A DNA stretch of 64,000 nt from an uncultured Modestobacter sp. (GCF_947486615.1 NZ_CANKUD010000017.1:1-64000), one strand, 5' to 3'. Shown: positions 44,767-55,229, counted from the stretch's first letter. Numbers and translations are program-made. The notes: a model not told the origin generated them from the letters alone.

Positions 44767-46218
44767 TCAGACCCGCGCGGCGGTCATCTCCCGGACCTCG
44801 GCGTAGCGCTCCCGCACGTGCGGGACCGGGTCGGCCTGGTAGGTCTCGGTGCTCGTGGTGGGCCAGACCGGCGGGGTGTCCCCGCCGGCGAGCGTCCAGG
44901 CCGCCTGACGGGCGGCGCCGTCGGCGACGTACTCCCCTGGCGGGGGGACCAGCACGGGGACGCCGAGCACCGCCGGGGCGAGGCGGCGGACCGCCTCGGA
45001 CCGGGCGCCACCGCCGACCAGCAGCACCCGGCGCACCGGGTTGCCGAGGGCGGCGATCGCCTCCAGGCCGTCGGCCAGGCCGCACAGCAGCCCCTCGACC
45101 GCGGCCCGGGCCAGGTGGGCGGGGTCGCTGGTGGCGAGGGTGAGCCCGTGCAGCGCGCCGGTGGCGTGCGGGCGGTCCGGCGTCCGCTCCCCCTCCAGGT
45201 AGGGCACCATCACCAGCCCGCCGGAGCCGGCCGGTGCGGTGAGCGCCAGCCGGGAGAGCTCGTCGTGGTCGACCCCCAGCAGCCGGGCCGTGGCGTCGAG
45301 CACCCGGGCGGCGTTCAGCGTGACCACCAGCGGCAGGAAGTTGCCGGTGGCGTCGGCGAACCCGGCGACGGTGCCCGAGGGGTCCGCCGAGGGGGTGGTG
45401 GAGACGGTGGAGACCACCCCGGAGGTGCCGATGGAGAGGACGACGTCACCCGGCTCGGCGTTGATGCCCAGCGCCGCCGCGGCGTTGTCGCCGCTGCCCG
45501 GGCCGAGCAGGGCGCCGCCGTCGGCGGCCAGCGCACCGGCGGCCACCTGCCCGGCGCGCTCGGCCGGCCCCAGCACGCGCGGCAGCACCGGCACGTGCCC
45601 GAGTGCCCGCTCCAGCAGGTCGGTGCGGTACTCCCCGGTGAACGGCGACCAGTAGCCGGTTCCGCTGGCGTCGCCCCGGTCGGTGACCAGCGCGTCCAGG
45701 CCCGGCGAGCCGGCCAGCTTCCAGGTCAACCAGTCGTGCGGCAGCGCGACCGCCGCCGTCCGCGCGGCGTTCTCCGGCTCGTGCTGGGCGAGCCAGCGCA
45801 GCTTGGTGACCGTGAACGAGGCCACCGGCACCAGGCCGACGGCGTCGGCCCAGGCCCGGCGGCCGGCGCCGTCGTCCCCCCCGCCACCGACCGCACTGCC
45901 GAGCTCGGCGATGAGGTCGGTGGCGGCGCCGGCCGACCGGGTGTCGTTCCAGAGCAGGGCCGGGCGCACGACCTGGCCGGCCTCGTCGAGGCAGACCATG
46001 CCGTGCTGCTGACCGCCGACGGCGACCGCGGCGACGTCGCCCAGCCCACCGGCCGAGTCGATCGCCGTCCGCAGCGCCGCCTCCCAGGCGGCGGGATCGA
46101 CCTCGGTGCCGTCGGGGTGCGACGCCCGGCCCTCACGGACCAGGGCGCCGCTCTCGGCGTCGCGCACCACGACCTTGCAGGACTGGGTCGACGAGTCGAC
46201 CCCGGCCACCAACGTCAC
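44767..46218 (-). CDS. xylB: Xylulokinase
   Basis: This 483-residue FGGY-family kinase phosphorylates D-xylulose for the pentose phosphate pathway. Features are the N-terminal [13 protein letters not shown], the GGQQHGMV and WNDTRS segments, [11 protein letters not shown] and the ATPase-fold [12 protein letters not shown]. It follows xylA by 31 nt, so the two are co-transcribed. Confidence 0.95.
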   Translation of the reverse strand: MTLVAGVDSSTQSCKVVVRDAESGALVREGRASHPDGTEVDPAAWEAALRTAIDSAGGLGDVAAVAVGGQQHGMVCLDEAGQVVRPALLWNDTRSAGAATDLIAELGSAVGGGGDDGAGRRAWADAVGLVPVASFTVTKLRWLAQHEPENAARTAAVALPHDWLTWKLAGSPGLDALVTDRGDASGTGYWSPFTGEYRTDLLERALGHVPVLPRVLGPAERAGQVAAGALAADGGALLGPGSGDNAAAALGINAEPGDVVLSIGTSGVVSTVSTTPSADPSGTVAGFADATGNFLPLVVTLNAARVLDATARLLGVDHDELSRLALTAPAGSGGLVMVPYLEGERTPDRPHATGALHGLTLATSDPAHLARAAVEGLLCGLADGLEAIAALGNPVRRVLLVGGGARSEAVRRLAPAVLGVPVLVPPPGEYVADGAARQAAWTLAGGDTPPVWPTTSTETYQADPVPHVRERYAEVREMTAARV

Positions 46219-46249
46219 GTCGTCTTCCCCTCGCCCCGGCCCGATGTGC

Positions 46250-47440
46250 TCAGCGAGCGCCGAGCAGGTGCTCGATCATCAGCTGGTCGACGCGGACGAC
46301 ACCCGCACCGCGCTTGGCCACGGTCTCGGCGTCGAAGTCCTCGAACGCCGAGCGGTCGGCCAGCAGGTCCTCGAAGGACTCGCCGGCGGCCAGGGTGGAC
46401 TGCCGCAGCTCCGGCACGCGGGCGGCGGCCAGCGCCTCCTGCACCTCGGGGTCGGCGCGGAAGGCCGCGGCCCGCTCCTTGAGCAGCAGGTAGGTGCGCA
46501 TGTTGGCGGCGGCCGAACGCCACACGCCGTCCATGTCCTCGGTGCGCAGCGGCTTGTAGTCGAAGTGCCGCGGGCCGTCGTAGGCCGGGGCGCCGTCGGC
46601 GCCGCCGTTCTCCAGCAGGTCGACGGTGGAGAAGGCCTGCAGCAGGTCGCCGTGGCCGAACACCAGGTCCTGGTCGAACTTCGGGCCGTGCTGGCCGTTG
46701 AGGTCGATGTGGAAGAGCTTGCCCGCCCACAGCGCCTCGGCGATGCCGTGGGTGAAGTTCAGGTTCGCCATCTGCTCGTGCCCGGTCTCCGGGTTGAGCC
46801 CCACCAGGTGGGAGTGCTCGAGCTTGGCGATGAAGCCCAGCGCGTGCCCGATGGTGGGCAGGAAGATGTCGCCGCGGGGCTCGTTCGGCTTGGGCTCCAG
46901 GGCGAAGCGCAGGCCGTAGCCGCGGGCCTCGGAGTAGGCGGCCAGGGTGTCGATCGCCTCGGCGTAGCGGTCCAGGGAGGCGATGAGGTCCTTGGCCATG
47001 TCGACCTCGGCGCCCTCGCGGCCACCCCACAGCACGTAGGTCTGGGCGCCCAGCTCGGCGGCCAGGTCCATGTTCCGCATGACCTTGCGCATCGCGTAGC
47101 GGCGCACCTCGCGGTCGTTGGCGGTCAGACCGCCCTCCTTGAACACCGGGTGGGTGAACAGGTTCGTCGTCACCATCGGGACGACCAGGCCGGTCTCGTC
47201 GATGGCGGCGCGGAAGCGCTTGATGTGCGCGTCGCGGGCGGCGGTGTCGCTGCCGAAGGGGATCACGTCGTCGTCGTGGAAGGTGACGCCGTAGGCGCCC
47301 ATCTCGGCGAGGCGGTGCACCGACTCGACCACGTCGACCGGCTCACGGGTGGCGGTGCCGAACGGGTCGGCGGCCGGCCAGCCGACCGTCCAGAGACCGA
47401 AGGTGAACTTGTCCTCGCGGGTGGGCGTCAGGTCAGGCAT
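46250..47440 (-). CDS. xylA: Xylose isomerase
   Basis: This 396-residue TIM-barrel enzyme isomerises D-xylose to D-xylulose. Markers are the N-terminal [29 protein letters not shown] (active-site His/Asp), [16 protein letters not shown] (metal Glu) and [15 protein letters not shown]. It is the first gene of a leftward xylose operon divergent from a LacI regulator. Confidence 0.97.
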   Translation of the reverse strand: MPDLTPTREDKFTFGLWTVGWPAADPFGTATREPVDVVESVHRLAEMGAYGVTFHDDDVIPFGSDTAARDAHIKRFRAAIDETGLVVPMVTTNLFTHPVFKEGGLTANDREVRRYAMRKVMRNMDLAAELGAQTYVLWGGREGAEVDMAKDLIASLDRYAEAIDTLAAYSEARGYGLRFALEPKPNEPRGDIFLPTIGHALGFIAKLEHSHLVGLNPETGHEQMANLNFTHGIAEALWAGKLFHIDLNGQHGPKFDQDLVFGHGDLLQAFSTVDLLENGGADGAPAYDGPRHFDYKPLRTEDMDGVWRSAAANMRTYLLLKERAAAFRADPEVQEALAAARVPELRQSTLAAGESFEDLLADRSAFEDFDAETVAKRGAGVVRVDQLMIEHLLGAR

Positions 47441-47625
47441 CGGGCAGTTCCTCTCGAGTACTCGGGAGCAGGAGGTCGTCCCCGCCCAACGGCGTGGGAC
47501 CGGAGCCGGCGGGTGGTGCGACCGGTGATCAGGTGCTCGACGGCGAGGGCGGCACGGACAGTGTCACCCTCCGGTCGGCGGGGGGCCAACGGCACCGGCC
47601 GACCCGCCGGGTCGGAGATGTGGAC

Positions 47626-47654
47626 CGAAAGTTGCGGGCGGTTTTCGACAACGT
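47626..47654. promoter_or_regulatory. Candidate LacI-type operator near xylA
   Basis: CGAAA and TTTCG half-sites (47626-47630, 47643-47647) form an inverted repeat, and the adjacent TTCGACAACGT at 47644-47654 recurs exactly at 55260-55270 before the importer genes. These shared motifs are plausible targets of one xylan regulator. Confidence 0.55.
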
Positions 47655-47803
47655 AAGACGCGACCGGTGCAGTGTCAACGGGATCACACTGGCAGATCCA
47701 CGCCGCGCCCAGACCAGCCGTCCTCCGCTCGTCCTCAGCCGGCACTCCCCTGCCAGCCCCCGGGCTCGCACGCCCCGTGGCTCCCGATCGGGTGCACGGC
47801 TGC

Positions 47804-47816
47804 CGAAACACTTTCG
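47804..47816. promoter_or_regulatory. CGAAA-CAC-TTTCG palindrome in the xylA-lacI region
   Basis: A 13-bp inverted repeat, CGAAACACTTTCG, lies 89 bp upstream of the GTG start of the LacI-type gene. LacI regulators of xylan genes bind palindromes of this general kind, so autoregulation is likely. The whole 47441-47904 interval holds the divergent promoters and no gene. Confidence 0.6.
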
Positions 47817-47904
47817 ATAGAGATCGGCCGAAGTTACGATGCCCGCGCCGGCCCCCGGCGCCCACCCGGGCCGGGCATCGCGGTACGACCCCCGGGAGCG
47901 CCTC

Positions 47905-48897
47905 GTGACACAGCACGCGAACCGACCCACGCTGGCGGTGATCGCCGCCGCGGCAGGTGTCTCGTTGCCGACCGTCTCCAAGGTGCTCAACGGCAAGCAG
48001 GACGTCGCGCCGGCCACCCGGGCGCACGTCCAGCAGGTCCTCGACCAGCACAACTACGTCCCCCTGACCCCCCGGTCGCCGGCCCGCCCGCTCGTCGACG
48101 TCGTCTTCACCGCACTGGACAGCCCGTGGGGGATGGAGATCCTGCGGGGGGTGACCGAGGCCGACCTCGAGGTCGTGGTGACGACCAGGTCGCGGTCCTC
48201 CGCCGGGGACTGGGTGCAGGAGCTGATCACCGGCGGTCGTCAGGGCGCCATCGTGGTCACCTCGCGCCTGACCGCGGCCGACCAGCGGCGACTGGGCGGC
48301 TCCGAGCTGCCGGTCGTCGTCATCGACCCGGTCGACATGCCCGGCCCGGAGGTGCCCAGCGTCGGCGCGACCAACTGGTCCGGCGGCCTGGCCGCGACCG
48401 AGCACCTCATCGAGCTCGGTCACCGGCGGATCGCCGTGATCGGCGGGCCGGAGGACTACCTCTGCAGCCGGGCGCGCATCGACGGCTACCGGGCCGCCCT
48501 CGATCGGGCCGGCATCCCCGTCGACCCGGCGCTGCTGCGGCACGGCGACTTCCACCACGAGGGCGGGTACGAGCAGGCGCAGGTGGTGCTGGCGCTCGCT
48601 GATCGCCCCACCGCCGTCTTCGCCGGCAGTGACGAGCAGGCCTTCGGTGTGCTGGAGGCCGCGCGCCAGGCCGGCCTGTCCGTGCCGGGTGACCTGAGCG
48701 TGATCGGCTTCGACGACCTGCCGATGGCCCGCTGGTCCTCCCCGCCGCTGACCACCGTCCGTCAGCCCCTGGCCGACATGGGGCGGATGGCCGGGCGCAT
48801 GCTCCACGACCTCATCACCGGCGCCCGCCTGGACACCCAGCGGGTCGAGCTGGCCACGCAGCTGGTGCCCCGGGCCTCCACCGCCCGCCCCTCCTGA
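47905..48897 (+). CDS. LacI-family regulator of the xylose operon
   Basis: This 330-residue repressor has the N-terminal helix-turn-helix and hinge, AGVSLPTVSKVLNGKQD and VAPATRAHVQQVL, and a periplasmic-binding-protein-like effector domain with VVVTSRLTAADQRR, GHRRIAVIGG and VIGFDDLPMARW. It is divergent from xylA and likely answers to xylose or xylo-oligosaccharides. The GTG at 47905 has GGGAG upstream; an ATG 22 codons earlier would add a disordered tail. Confidence 0.9.
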   Translation: MTQHANRPTLAVIAAAAGVSLPTVSKVLNGKQDVAPATRAHVQQVLDQHNYVPLTPRSPARPLVDVVFTALDSPWGMEILRGVTEADLEVVVTTRSRSSAGDWVQELITGGRQGAIVVTSRLTAADQRRLGGSELPVVVIDPVDMPGPEVPSVGATNWSGGLAATEHLIELGHRRIAVIGGPEDYLCSRARIDGYRAALDRAGIPVDPALLRHGDFHHEGGYEQAQVVLALADRPTAVFAGSDEQAFGVLEAARQAGLSVPGDLSVIGFDDLPMARWSSPPLTTVRQPLADMGRMAGRMLHDLITGARLDTQRVELATQLVPRASTARPS

Positions 48898-48903
48898 GCC
48901 CTC

Positions 48904-48924
48904 GCCGGGACCGCTCGTCCCGGC
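48904..48924. terminator. Hairpin between convergent lacI and arabinofuranosidase genes
   Basis: A perfect 8-bp stem, GCCGGGAC and GTCCCGGC, has a 5-nt loop and lies between two convergent stop codons (48897 and 48943). It has no T-run and could stop transcripts from both sides. Confidence 0.55.
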
Positions 48925-48942
48925 ACGTCCCGGCGGGGGTGC

Positions 48943-50451
48943 TCAGCGGAGGGACACCGCCGTCCACGAGACCGGCGGGAGGGTCACGCGCAGGGTGCCG
49001 TCGGCCAGCGTCGCCCGCGGGTTCGGCCGCAGCCCGACCCGGTCGGGCTGCTCGCTGGTGTTCGCCGCGTGCGGGTCGGGGTCCGACAGCGTCAGTGCCT
49101 CCTCGACGGTGCCCACGCCCAGCGCCGACACGTCCACCGAGACCTCGGCCTCCTCGGACTGCGACCGGTTCACCAGGAACAGCGCCGCCGTGCCCGCCTC
49201 GACGTCCGCGGTGGCCGCGGCGTCGACCAGCGGCACGTCACCGTGCTCGGCCGTGACGTGGCTCGGGCCCTCGACGTCCAGCTGGAGGGCGACGCCCCGC
49301 GCCAGCCGGGAGGTGGTCGCGAAGGGGAAGAACGTCGTCTTGCGCCACGCCGGCCCCTGCGGCTCGGCGGCGATGGGTGCGATCACGTTGACCAGCTGGG
49401 CCATCGAGGCGCTGGTCACCCGGTCGGCGTGGCGGATCAGCGACATGAGGACGTTGCCGACGACGACGGCGTCGGCCACGGTGTAGGGCTCCTCGCTGAT
49501 GGCCGGCGCGACCGGCCAGTCGTCGATCCGCGTGGGCAGTCCCGCCTGGACCCTCGAGGCGTACCAGACGTTCCACTCGTCGAAGGAGATGTCGATCCGC
49601 TTCGGGCTCTTGCGCACCGACCGGACGTGGTCGGCGGTGGCGACGACGGTCTCGATGAAGTGGTCGGTGTCGGTCGCCGACGCCAGGAAGGAGTCCAGGT
49701 CGCCGTCCTTCTCCTCGTAGTAGGCGTGGCAGGAGATGAAGTCGACGTCGTCGTAGGCGTGGGTGAGCACCACCCGCTCCCACTCCCCGAAGCTGGGCAT
49801 GCCCGCACCCGACGAGCCGCAGGCGACGAGCTCGAGGTCCGGGTCGACCTGGCGCATGGCCTTGGCGGTCCGGGAGGCGAGCTTGCCGTAGTCCTCGGCG
49901 GAGAGCTGGCCGAGCTGCCAGGGCCCGTCCATCTCGTTGCCCAGGCACCACATCCGCACGTCGAAGGGCTGCGTGCGCCCGTTGCGAATCCGCTGCTCGG
50001 CCAGCGCCGTGCCGGCGGGCACGTTGGTGTACTCCAGCAGGTCGAGTGCCTCGAGCGTGCCGCGGGTGCCGAGGTTGACGGCGAGCATCAGCTCGGCGCC
50101 GACCTGCTCCAGCCACGCGGCGAACTCGTGCAGGCCGACCTCGTTGGTCTCCGTGCTGTGCCAGGCCAGGTTGAGCCGCACCGGACGCTGGCTGCGCGGT
50201 CCGACGCTGTCCTCCCACCGGAACCCGGAGACGAAGTTGCCGCCGGGGTACCGGACCGTCGTCACCCCCAGCTCCTTCACCAGGTCCAGTACGTCCCGGC
50301 GGAAGCCGTCCCCGTCCGCCGTCGGGTGCGCCGGCTCGTGGATGCCGCCGTACACCCCGCGGCCCATGTGCTCGACGAAGGCACCGAACAGCCGCCGGGA
50401 CACCGGGCCCACCGGTCGCGCCGGGTCCAGCGTGAGCCGTGCGCGGAGCAT
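48943..50451 (-). CDS. Alpha-L-arabinofuranosidase, GH51
   Basis: This 502-residue GH51 enzyme removes arabinose side chains from arabinoxylan oligosaccharides. The acid/base Glu is in CLGNEMDGPW and the nucleophile Glu in SFDEWNVWY; GGNFVSGFRWEDSVG is also typical. No signal peptide is visible, so it acts in the cytosol. It is the last gene of the leftward hydrolase run and its ATG overlaps the preceding stop by one base. Confidence 0.95.
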   Translation of the reverse strand: MLRARLTLDPARPVGPVSRRLFGAFVEHMGRGVYGGIHEPAHPTADGDGFRRDVLDLVKELGVTTVRYPGGNFVSGFRWEDSVGPRSQRPVRLNLAWHSTETNEVGLHEFAAWLEQVGAELMLAVNLGTRGTLEALDLLEYTNVPAGTALAEQRIRNGRTQPFDVRMWCLGNEMDGPWQLGQLSAEDYGKLASRTAKAMRQVDPDLELVACGSSGAGMPSFGEWERVVLTHAYDDVDFISCHAYYEEKDGDLDSFLASATDTDHFIETVVATADHVRSVRKSPKRIDISFDEWNVWYASRVQAGLPTRIDDWPVAPAISEEPYTVADAVVVGNVLMSLIRHADRVTSASMAQLVNVIAPIAAEPQGPAWRKTTFFPFATTSRLARGVALQLDVEGPSHVTAEHGDVPLVDAAATADVEAGTAALFLVNRSQSEEAEVSVDVSALGVGTVEEALTLSDPDPHAANTSEQPDRVGLRPNPRATLADGTLRVTLPPVSWTAVSLR

Positions 50452-51470
50452 CAGACCTCCTGCGAGGACGCGGGAGCCGGCTCGGCCGCCGCTGGGTCGG
50501 AGAGCAGGTCGCGCAGCCAGGTGAGCTGCTCCCGCTGCTGGTGGAACTGGCCGCCCTCGTGGTCGTTGAACGGGTAGACCCGGATGTCCTTGCGGCCGGC
50601 GTAGGCGTTGTAGGCCGCGAACACCGTGGACGGCGGGCAGATCTGGTCCATCAGGGCCACGGAGAACAGCGCCGGCGCCGAGGCCCGGCGGGCGAGCACC
50701 GCGCCGTCGAAGTAGCTCAGCGTCGCGAAGACGCGGTCGACGCGGTCGCGGTGGGCCTTGAGGTACCGGACCAGCTCCCCGTACGGGTCCCCCGGGGCGA
50801 TGCGCGCGGCGCGCGGGAAGTCGCAGAGGAACGGCACGTCGGGCATGACCGCCCGCACCCCCGGCGCGAGCGCCGAGACGGCCAGCGCGATGCCGCCGCC
50901 CTGGCTGATGCCGGCGGCCGCGACCCGGTCGCCGTCGACCTCGGGGTGACCGCGCAGCACCGCCACGGCCCGGACGGCGTCGGTGTAGACCCGCCGGTAG
51001 TAGTACTCCTGCGGCGACAGCACGCCCCGGGTCAGGAACCCCGGCTGCGCGGCGGCCGAGCCCACCGGGTCACCGGTGTCCCCCACCGTCCAGCCGCTGC
51101 CCTGGCCACGGGTGTCGACGACCAGCTGGGCGAACCCGGCCGAGGCCCAGAAGACGTGTTCGTGCGGCAGCCCCCGGCCACCGTTGTAGCCCTGGAACTG
51201 GACGACCCCGGGCAGCGGCGCGTCCCCGCGCAGCGCGCGGGCGGGCAGGTGCAGCCAGGCGTGCACCGGCGAGCCCCCCGCCCCGGCGAACGACACGTCG
51301 AGGGTCTCGACGGTCGTCAGCCCGGAGTCGACCGGCGTCCATGAGGCGTCCAGCGGCCACCGACCCGCCTCCTGCAGGGTGCCGTCCCAGAACTCCTGCA
51401 GGTCGTCGGGCGCCGGCAGGTGCGGGGTGTAGCGCCGGAGCTCCTCCAGGGGCAGGTCGGTGTGCGGCAT
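50451..51470 (-). CDS. Acetylxylan esterase, CE7 family
   Basis: This 339-residue alpha/beta hydrolase deacetylates xylo-oligosaccharides. The nucleophile Ser lies in GISQGGGIAL, the Asp in ALMDQICPPST, the His in NDHEGGQF, and CE7-specific RGQGSGWT and YYYRRVYTDAVRAV are present. The ATG at 51470 overlaps the GH3 stop by one base, so the very long N-terminal extension of the open frame is not real. No signal peptide is seen. Confidence 0.93.
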   Translation of the reverse strand: MPHTDLPLEELRRYTPHLPAPDDLQEFWDGTLQEAGRWPLDASWTPVDSGLTTVETLDVSFAGAGGSPVHAWLHLPARALRGDAPLPGVVQFQGYNGGRGLPHEHVFWASAGFAQLVVDTRGQGSGWTVGDTGDPVGSAAAQPGFLTRGVLSPQEYYYRRVYTDAVRAVAVLRGHPEVDGDRVAAAGISQGGGIALAVSALAPGVRAVMPDVPFLCDFPRAARIAPGDPYGELVRYLKAHRDRVDRVFATLSYFDGAVLARRASAPALFSVALMDQICPPSTVFAAYNAYAGRKDIRVYPFNDHEGGQFHQQREQLTWLRDLLSDPAAAEPAPASSQEV

Positions 51471-53812
51471 CAGCCGTCGCGCCGGTGGTCGACCGCCGTC
51501 TCGGGGTGCAGCTGCCGGTCGAACCCGACGGTGCGGCGGCTGCCGGTGAGGGTGCACCGGAGGACCTGCCGCACGTCGGTGCTCGACGCGCCCACCCGGA
51601 GCTCCACCTCGCCCGGCTCGACGATCCGCGCACCCGCCCGGCCGGTGAAGGAGGTGAGGTCGGCGTGCAGCCGGAAGCGCACGGTCGCCGCGCCGCCCGC
51701 CGCGAGGTCGACCCGCTGGGCGGCCATCAGCGCCTGCACGGGCCGGACCACCTCGGCGGCGACGTCGTGCAGGTAGACCTGCACCACCTCGGTGACCTCC
51801 CGGTCGGTGTCGTTGCGGAGCTCGACCTCCACCTCGGTGGTCCCGGCGGTGTCCCACTCCGCACCGGTGCCCAGCCGGACGTCGCCCCAGGTGGCCGAGC
51901 CGTACCCCAGGCCGTAGCCGAAGGGGAAGAGCGGCGTCGGGTCGACGCTGCTCACGTCGGTCTGCCGGCCGAGCGCCGCAGCGAGGTAGGTCCCCGGCTG
52001 ACTGCTGCCGGCGCGGGGGAAGCTGACCGGCAGCCGGCCCGACGGGCCGACCCGGCCGCTGAGGACGTCGGCGATCGCCGGGCCGCCCTCCTCGCCGGGG
52101 AAGAACCCGCACACCACCGCGGCGAGCCGGTCGACCTGCCGGGACAGCTCGTACGGGCGGCCGACCAGCAGGACGAGCACCACCGGGGTGCCGGTCGCCA
52201 GCAGTGCCTCCAGCAGCTCCTCCTGGCGACCCGGCAGGCGGAGGTCGACGGCGTCGCAGCCCTCGCCGGAGGTGCCGTTGCCGAACAGCCCAGCCTGGTC
52301 GCCGAGGACGGCGACGCACACGTCGGCCTCGGCGGCCGCGCGTGCGGCGGCCGCGATCGCCTCGTCGTCGCCGCCCACCACCGGGCAGCCCTGCGCGACC
52401 ACGACGTCGTACGCCTCCGGTGCGGCCTTCATCGCCTCGGCGAGCGTCGGGATGTCGACGCCCACCGGCACCTCCGGGTGGTGCACGCCCACGTGCATCG
52501 GGAAGGAGTAGCAGCCGAGCATCGCCTGGGCGGTGTCCGCACGGGGACCCACCACCGCCAGCTTCGCCCCGGCCTGCAGCGGCAGCGTCCCGTCGTTGGC
52601 CAGCAGCACGACCGAGCGGCGGGCGAGGTCGCCGGCCACCGCCCGTGACTCCTCGGAGTCCAGCGAGACGGCCCCGTCCAGGACGGCCGGCGAGTCGGGC
52701 GACCAGTCGGCGTCGAGCAGACCGAGCTCGCACTTCTGCAGCAGCACCCGGCGCAGCGCCCGGTCGACCAGTGCCTCGTCCACCGCACCGGCGCGGACCG
52801 CCTCCACCAGCGGCTGGCCGTAGCAGGCCACCGTGGGCAGCTCCACGTCGATCCCGGCCTCGAGGGCGAGCGCGGCCGCCTCCCCGGGCGAGCCGGCGAC
52901 ACCGTGCAGGGCCTGCAGGAAGGCGATCGAGAAGTAGTCGGCGACGACCGTGCCGGTGAACCCGTACGTCTCCCGGAGCAGCGACGTCAGCAGCGCCGGG
53001 TCGCCCGCCGAGGGGACGCCGTCGACGTCGGTGTAGGAGTTCATCACCGACCGCGCCCCGGCCTTGAGGGCCATCTCGAACGGCGGCAGGAACACGTCGG
53101 CGATCTCCCGCGGCCCGGCGGAGACCGGGGCGAGGTTGCGGCCGGCCCGCGAGGCGGAGTAGCCCACGAAGTGCTTGAGCGTCGCGACGATCCCGCTGGA
53201 CTCCAGGCCGCGGACGTAGGCGCTGCCGATCGTGCCGACCAGGTGCGGGTCCTCGCCCATGGTCTCCTCGACCCGGCCCCAGCGCAGGTCACGGGCCACG
53301 TCGAACACCGGGGCCAGCCCCTGGTGGACGCCGAGCCGGCGCATGTTGTCCCCGATCAGGGCACCCATCCGCTGCACGAGCTCCGGGTCGAAGCTGGCCG
53401 CCCAGCACAGCGGTGACGGGAACACCGTCGCCGTCCACGCGGCCAGGCCGGTGAGGCACTCCTCGTGCACCAGCGCCGGGATGCCGAAGCGGCCCGCGGC
53501 CATGATCTGCCGCTGGCTCTCCGCCAGCCCCTTGGCCCCCACCAGCGGGTCCACCGGGGCGGTGCCGAACGGCCGGGTCAGCTGACCGAGTCCGCTGCGG
53601 ATCAGCTCCTCCCAGTCGACCGGCGCCGCGGCCATCTCGTGCTGGTGCGGGGCGACCTCACCCCCGGTGGCGTCGATGCCCACCCACACGCCGTAGAGCT
53701 GCGCGACCTTCTCCTCCAGGGTCATGCGGCCGAGGAGGTCCGCCACCCTGTCCTCGGACCGGGCGTCCGCGTCGCGCCAGAGCGCAGGGCCGTTGTCGAC
53801 GTTCGTGACCAT
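51470..53812 (-). CDS. GH3 beta-xylosidase/beta-glucosidase
   Basis: This 780-residue GH3 enzyme has the (beta/alpha)8 barrel with KHFVGYS and the nucleophile Asp in TVVADYFSI, the alpha/beta sandwich with substrate Glu region ending in GYGLGYG, and a fibronectin III-like C-terminal domain. It releases xylose, or possibly glucose, from oligosaccharide ends. No signal peptide is evident. It lies 124 bp downstream of the GH10 gene in the same direction. Confidence 0.93.
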   Translation of the reverse strand: MVTNVDNGPALWRDADARSEDRVADLLGRMTLEEKVAQLYGVWVGIDATGGEVAPHQHEMAAAPVDWEELIRSGLGQLTRPFGTAPVDPLVGAKGLAESQRQIMAAGRFGIPALVHEECLTGLAAWTATVFPSPLCWAASFDPELVQRMGALIGDNMRRLGVHQGLAPVFDVARDLRWGRVEETMGEDPHLVGTIGSAYVRGLESSGIVATLKHFVGYSASRAGRNLAPVSAGPREIADVFLPPFEMALKAGARSVMNSYTDVDGVPSAGDPALLTSLLRETYGFTGTVVADYFSIAFLQALHGVAGSPGEAAALALEAGIDVELPTVACYGQPLVEAVRAGAVDEALVDRALRRVLLQKCELGLLDADWSPDSPAVLDGAVSLDSEESRAVAGDLARRSVVLLANDGTLPLQAGAKLAVVGPRADTAQAMLGCYSFPMHVGVHHPEVPVGVDIPTLAEAMKAAPEAYDVVVAQGCPVVGGDDEAIAAAARAAAEADVCVAVLGDQAGLFGNGTSGEGCDAVDLRLPGRQEELLEALLATGTPVVLVLLVGRPYELSRQVDRLAAVVCGFFPGEEGGPAIADVLSGRVGPSGRLPVSFPRAGSSQPGTYLAAALGRQTDVSSVDPTPLFPFGYGLGYGSATWGDVRLGTGAEWDTAGTTEVEVELRNDTDREVTEVVQVYLHDVAAEVVRPVQALMAAQRVDLAAGGAATVRFRLHADLTSFTGRAGARIVEPGEVELRVGASSTDVRQVLRCTLTGSRRTVGFDRQLHPETAVDHRRDG

Positions 53813-53936
53813 GCTTGGGAGAGTCCGTCCTGTGTCGTCGTTGCTGGTGCGGCGACCCGAGGGCCGCGGTGCCGGGGACGGCCGCGGCGGGCGTCACGCC
53901 CGCCCCATCCTGCCCGGCACCAGGGTGGGGTGCCGG

Positions 53937-55229
53937 TCAGGGGAGAGTGACCACCGGCGTCGGCGCGTCGGGTCGCAGCTGCCAGGAGGCGGTGCCGCCG
54001 GCCGCGGAGATCGAGTACCGGCCGGCCCAGCCACGCACGGCCACCCGGCCCTCGCCGTCGGTCCGCAGCCGGGTCGGAGCCAGCCACCAGTCGTCCTTGA
54101 CCAGGCCGCGGAGGGCGTCGTACGCGGGCTTGGGCGTGCCGTCGGCGCGCACGAGCCCGGCGGGGGCACCGAGCCAGGCGCCCCGGTCGGTGATCCCCCA
54201 GTAGGTCACGGCCTGCACCGCGGGGTGGGCGAGCAGGCTCCGGTAGTGCCGGACGACGTCCTCGGCCTGCCGCTCCTCACCGGCCGTGGTGGAGGGCCAC
54301 TCGGCGACCCGGTGGTCGTTGAGGTCCACGATCTCGGGCGGCATCAGGTCGCCGGAGACCAGGGTGGTCTCGGTCCAGTGCAGCGGCAGCCCGTAGCGGG
54401 CGAACCGGTCGCAGATCTCCTGCGTCCGCTCCTCGCCCCAGTAGCCCTGGTGCATGTGGCTCTGCAGGCCGATCGCGTCCACCTGGACCCCGGCCTCCAG
54501 GACCCCCTCGATCAGGCACTCGTAGGCCGTGCCCAGGTTGAAGTCGTTGAGCACCAGTCTCGTGGCCGGGTCGGCCCCGCGCGCCTCGTCGAAGGCGAGC
54601 CGGATGGTGGGGATCCGCCCGATGCGCCGGCACAGCCGGGTGATCGCGTTCTGCCGCTCCTCGTTGGCGAACACCGGCATGATCACGACCTCGTTGATCG
54701 CGTCCCAGGTGTCGACCAGACCGGCGAGGGAGCCGACCTCCCGCCGCACCCGCGCCCGCACGATCTCCTCGGCCTCGGCGTCGGGGTGCTCCCGCAGCCA
54801 GTCCGGGGCCAGCGTGTGCCAGACCAGTGGATGGCCCTTGACCGATACGCCCCGGTCACGGAACCACCGGGCGGCAGCCTGCAGGCGGGCGGTGTCCGGC
54901 TGCCCCTCCACCGGTTCGAACCCGGCCCAGTAGAAGGGCAGCGTCGCGGTGTTGAACACGTCGAGGAACAGCTGCTCGAGCCGTCCGGCGACCTCGGGGT
55001 CGGCGCCGCCGAAGACGTCCTCCCGGCCCGCCCCCTGCTCCTCGTTGGCCAGCCCGACGAAGTCGAACCCGATGTTGCCGAAGGCGAACTCGTGCCCGAC
55101 CTGCTCGACCAGCACCTCGCTGTCGGCGACCGGTGAACCGTCGGCGCGCTGGACGGTGAGGGTGGCGTCGATCGATCGGACCGCATGGACGGCAGTGTCG
55201 GTGGTCACGTTCGAAATCGTTATCGACAT
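53937..55229 (-). CDS. GH10 endo-1,4-beta-xylanase, apparently intracellular
   Basis: The protein has up to 430 residues, depending on start. The GH10 barrel shows the acid/base Glu in WDAINEVVIM, the nucleophile Glu in LHWTETTLVSG, and GHPLVWHTLAPDWL and GLQSHMHQGYW. There is an N-terminal carbohydrate-binding-like beta region (RSIDATLTVQRADG) and a small C-terminal beta domain, but no signal peptide. The start is uncertain: ATG 55229 or GTG 55208, neither with a clear ribosome-binding site, both overlapping likely operator sequence. Confidence 0.93.
   Translation of the reverse strand: MSITISNVTTDTAVHAVRSIDATLTVQRADGSPVADSEVLVEQVGHEFAFGNIGFDFVGLANEEQGAGREDVFGGADPEVAGRLEQLFLDVFNTATLPFYWAGFEPVEGQPDTARLQAAARWFRDRGVSVKGHPLVWHTLAPDWLREHPDAEAEEIVRARVRREVGSLAGLVDTWDAINEVVIMPVFANEERQNAITRLCRRIGRIPTIRLAFDEARGADPATRLVLNDFNLGTAYECLIEGVLEAGVQVDAIGLQSHMHQGYWGEERTQEICDRFARYGLPLHWTETTLVSGDLMPPEIVDLNDHRVAEWPSTTAGEERQAEDVVRHYRSLLAHPAVQAVTYWGITDRGAWLGAPAGLVRADGTPKPAYDALRGLVKDDWWLAPTRLRTDGEGRVAVRGWAGRYSISAAGGTASWQLRPDAPTPVVTLP

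Noticed and set aside
51471-52733. N-terminal extension of the acetylxylan esterase frame
   Set aside because: It runs antiphase through the GH3 gene and is Arg/Gly-rich; the ATG at 51470 gives the normal CE7 length.
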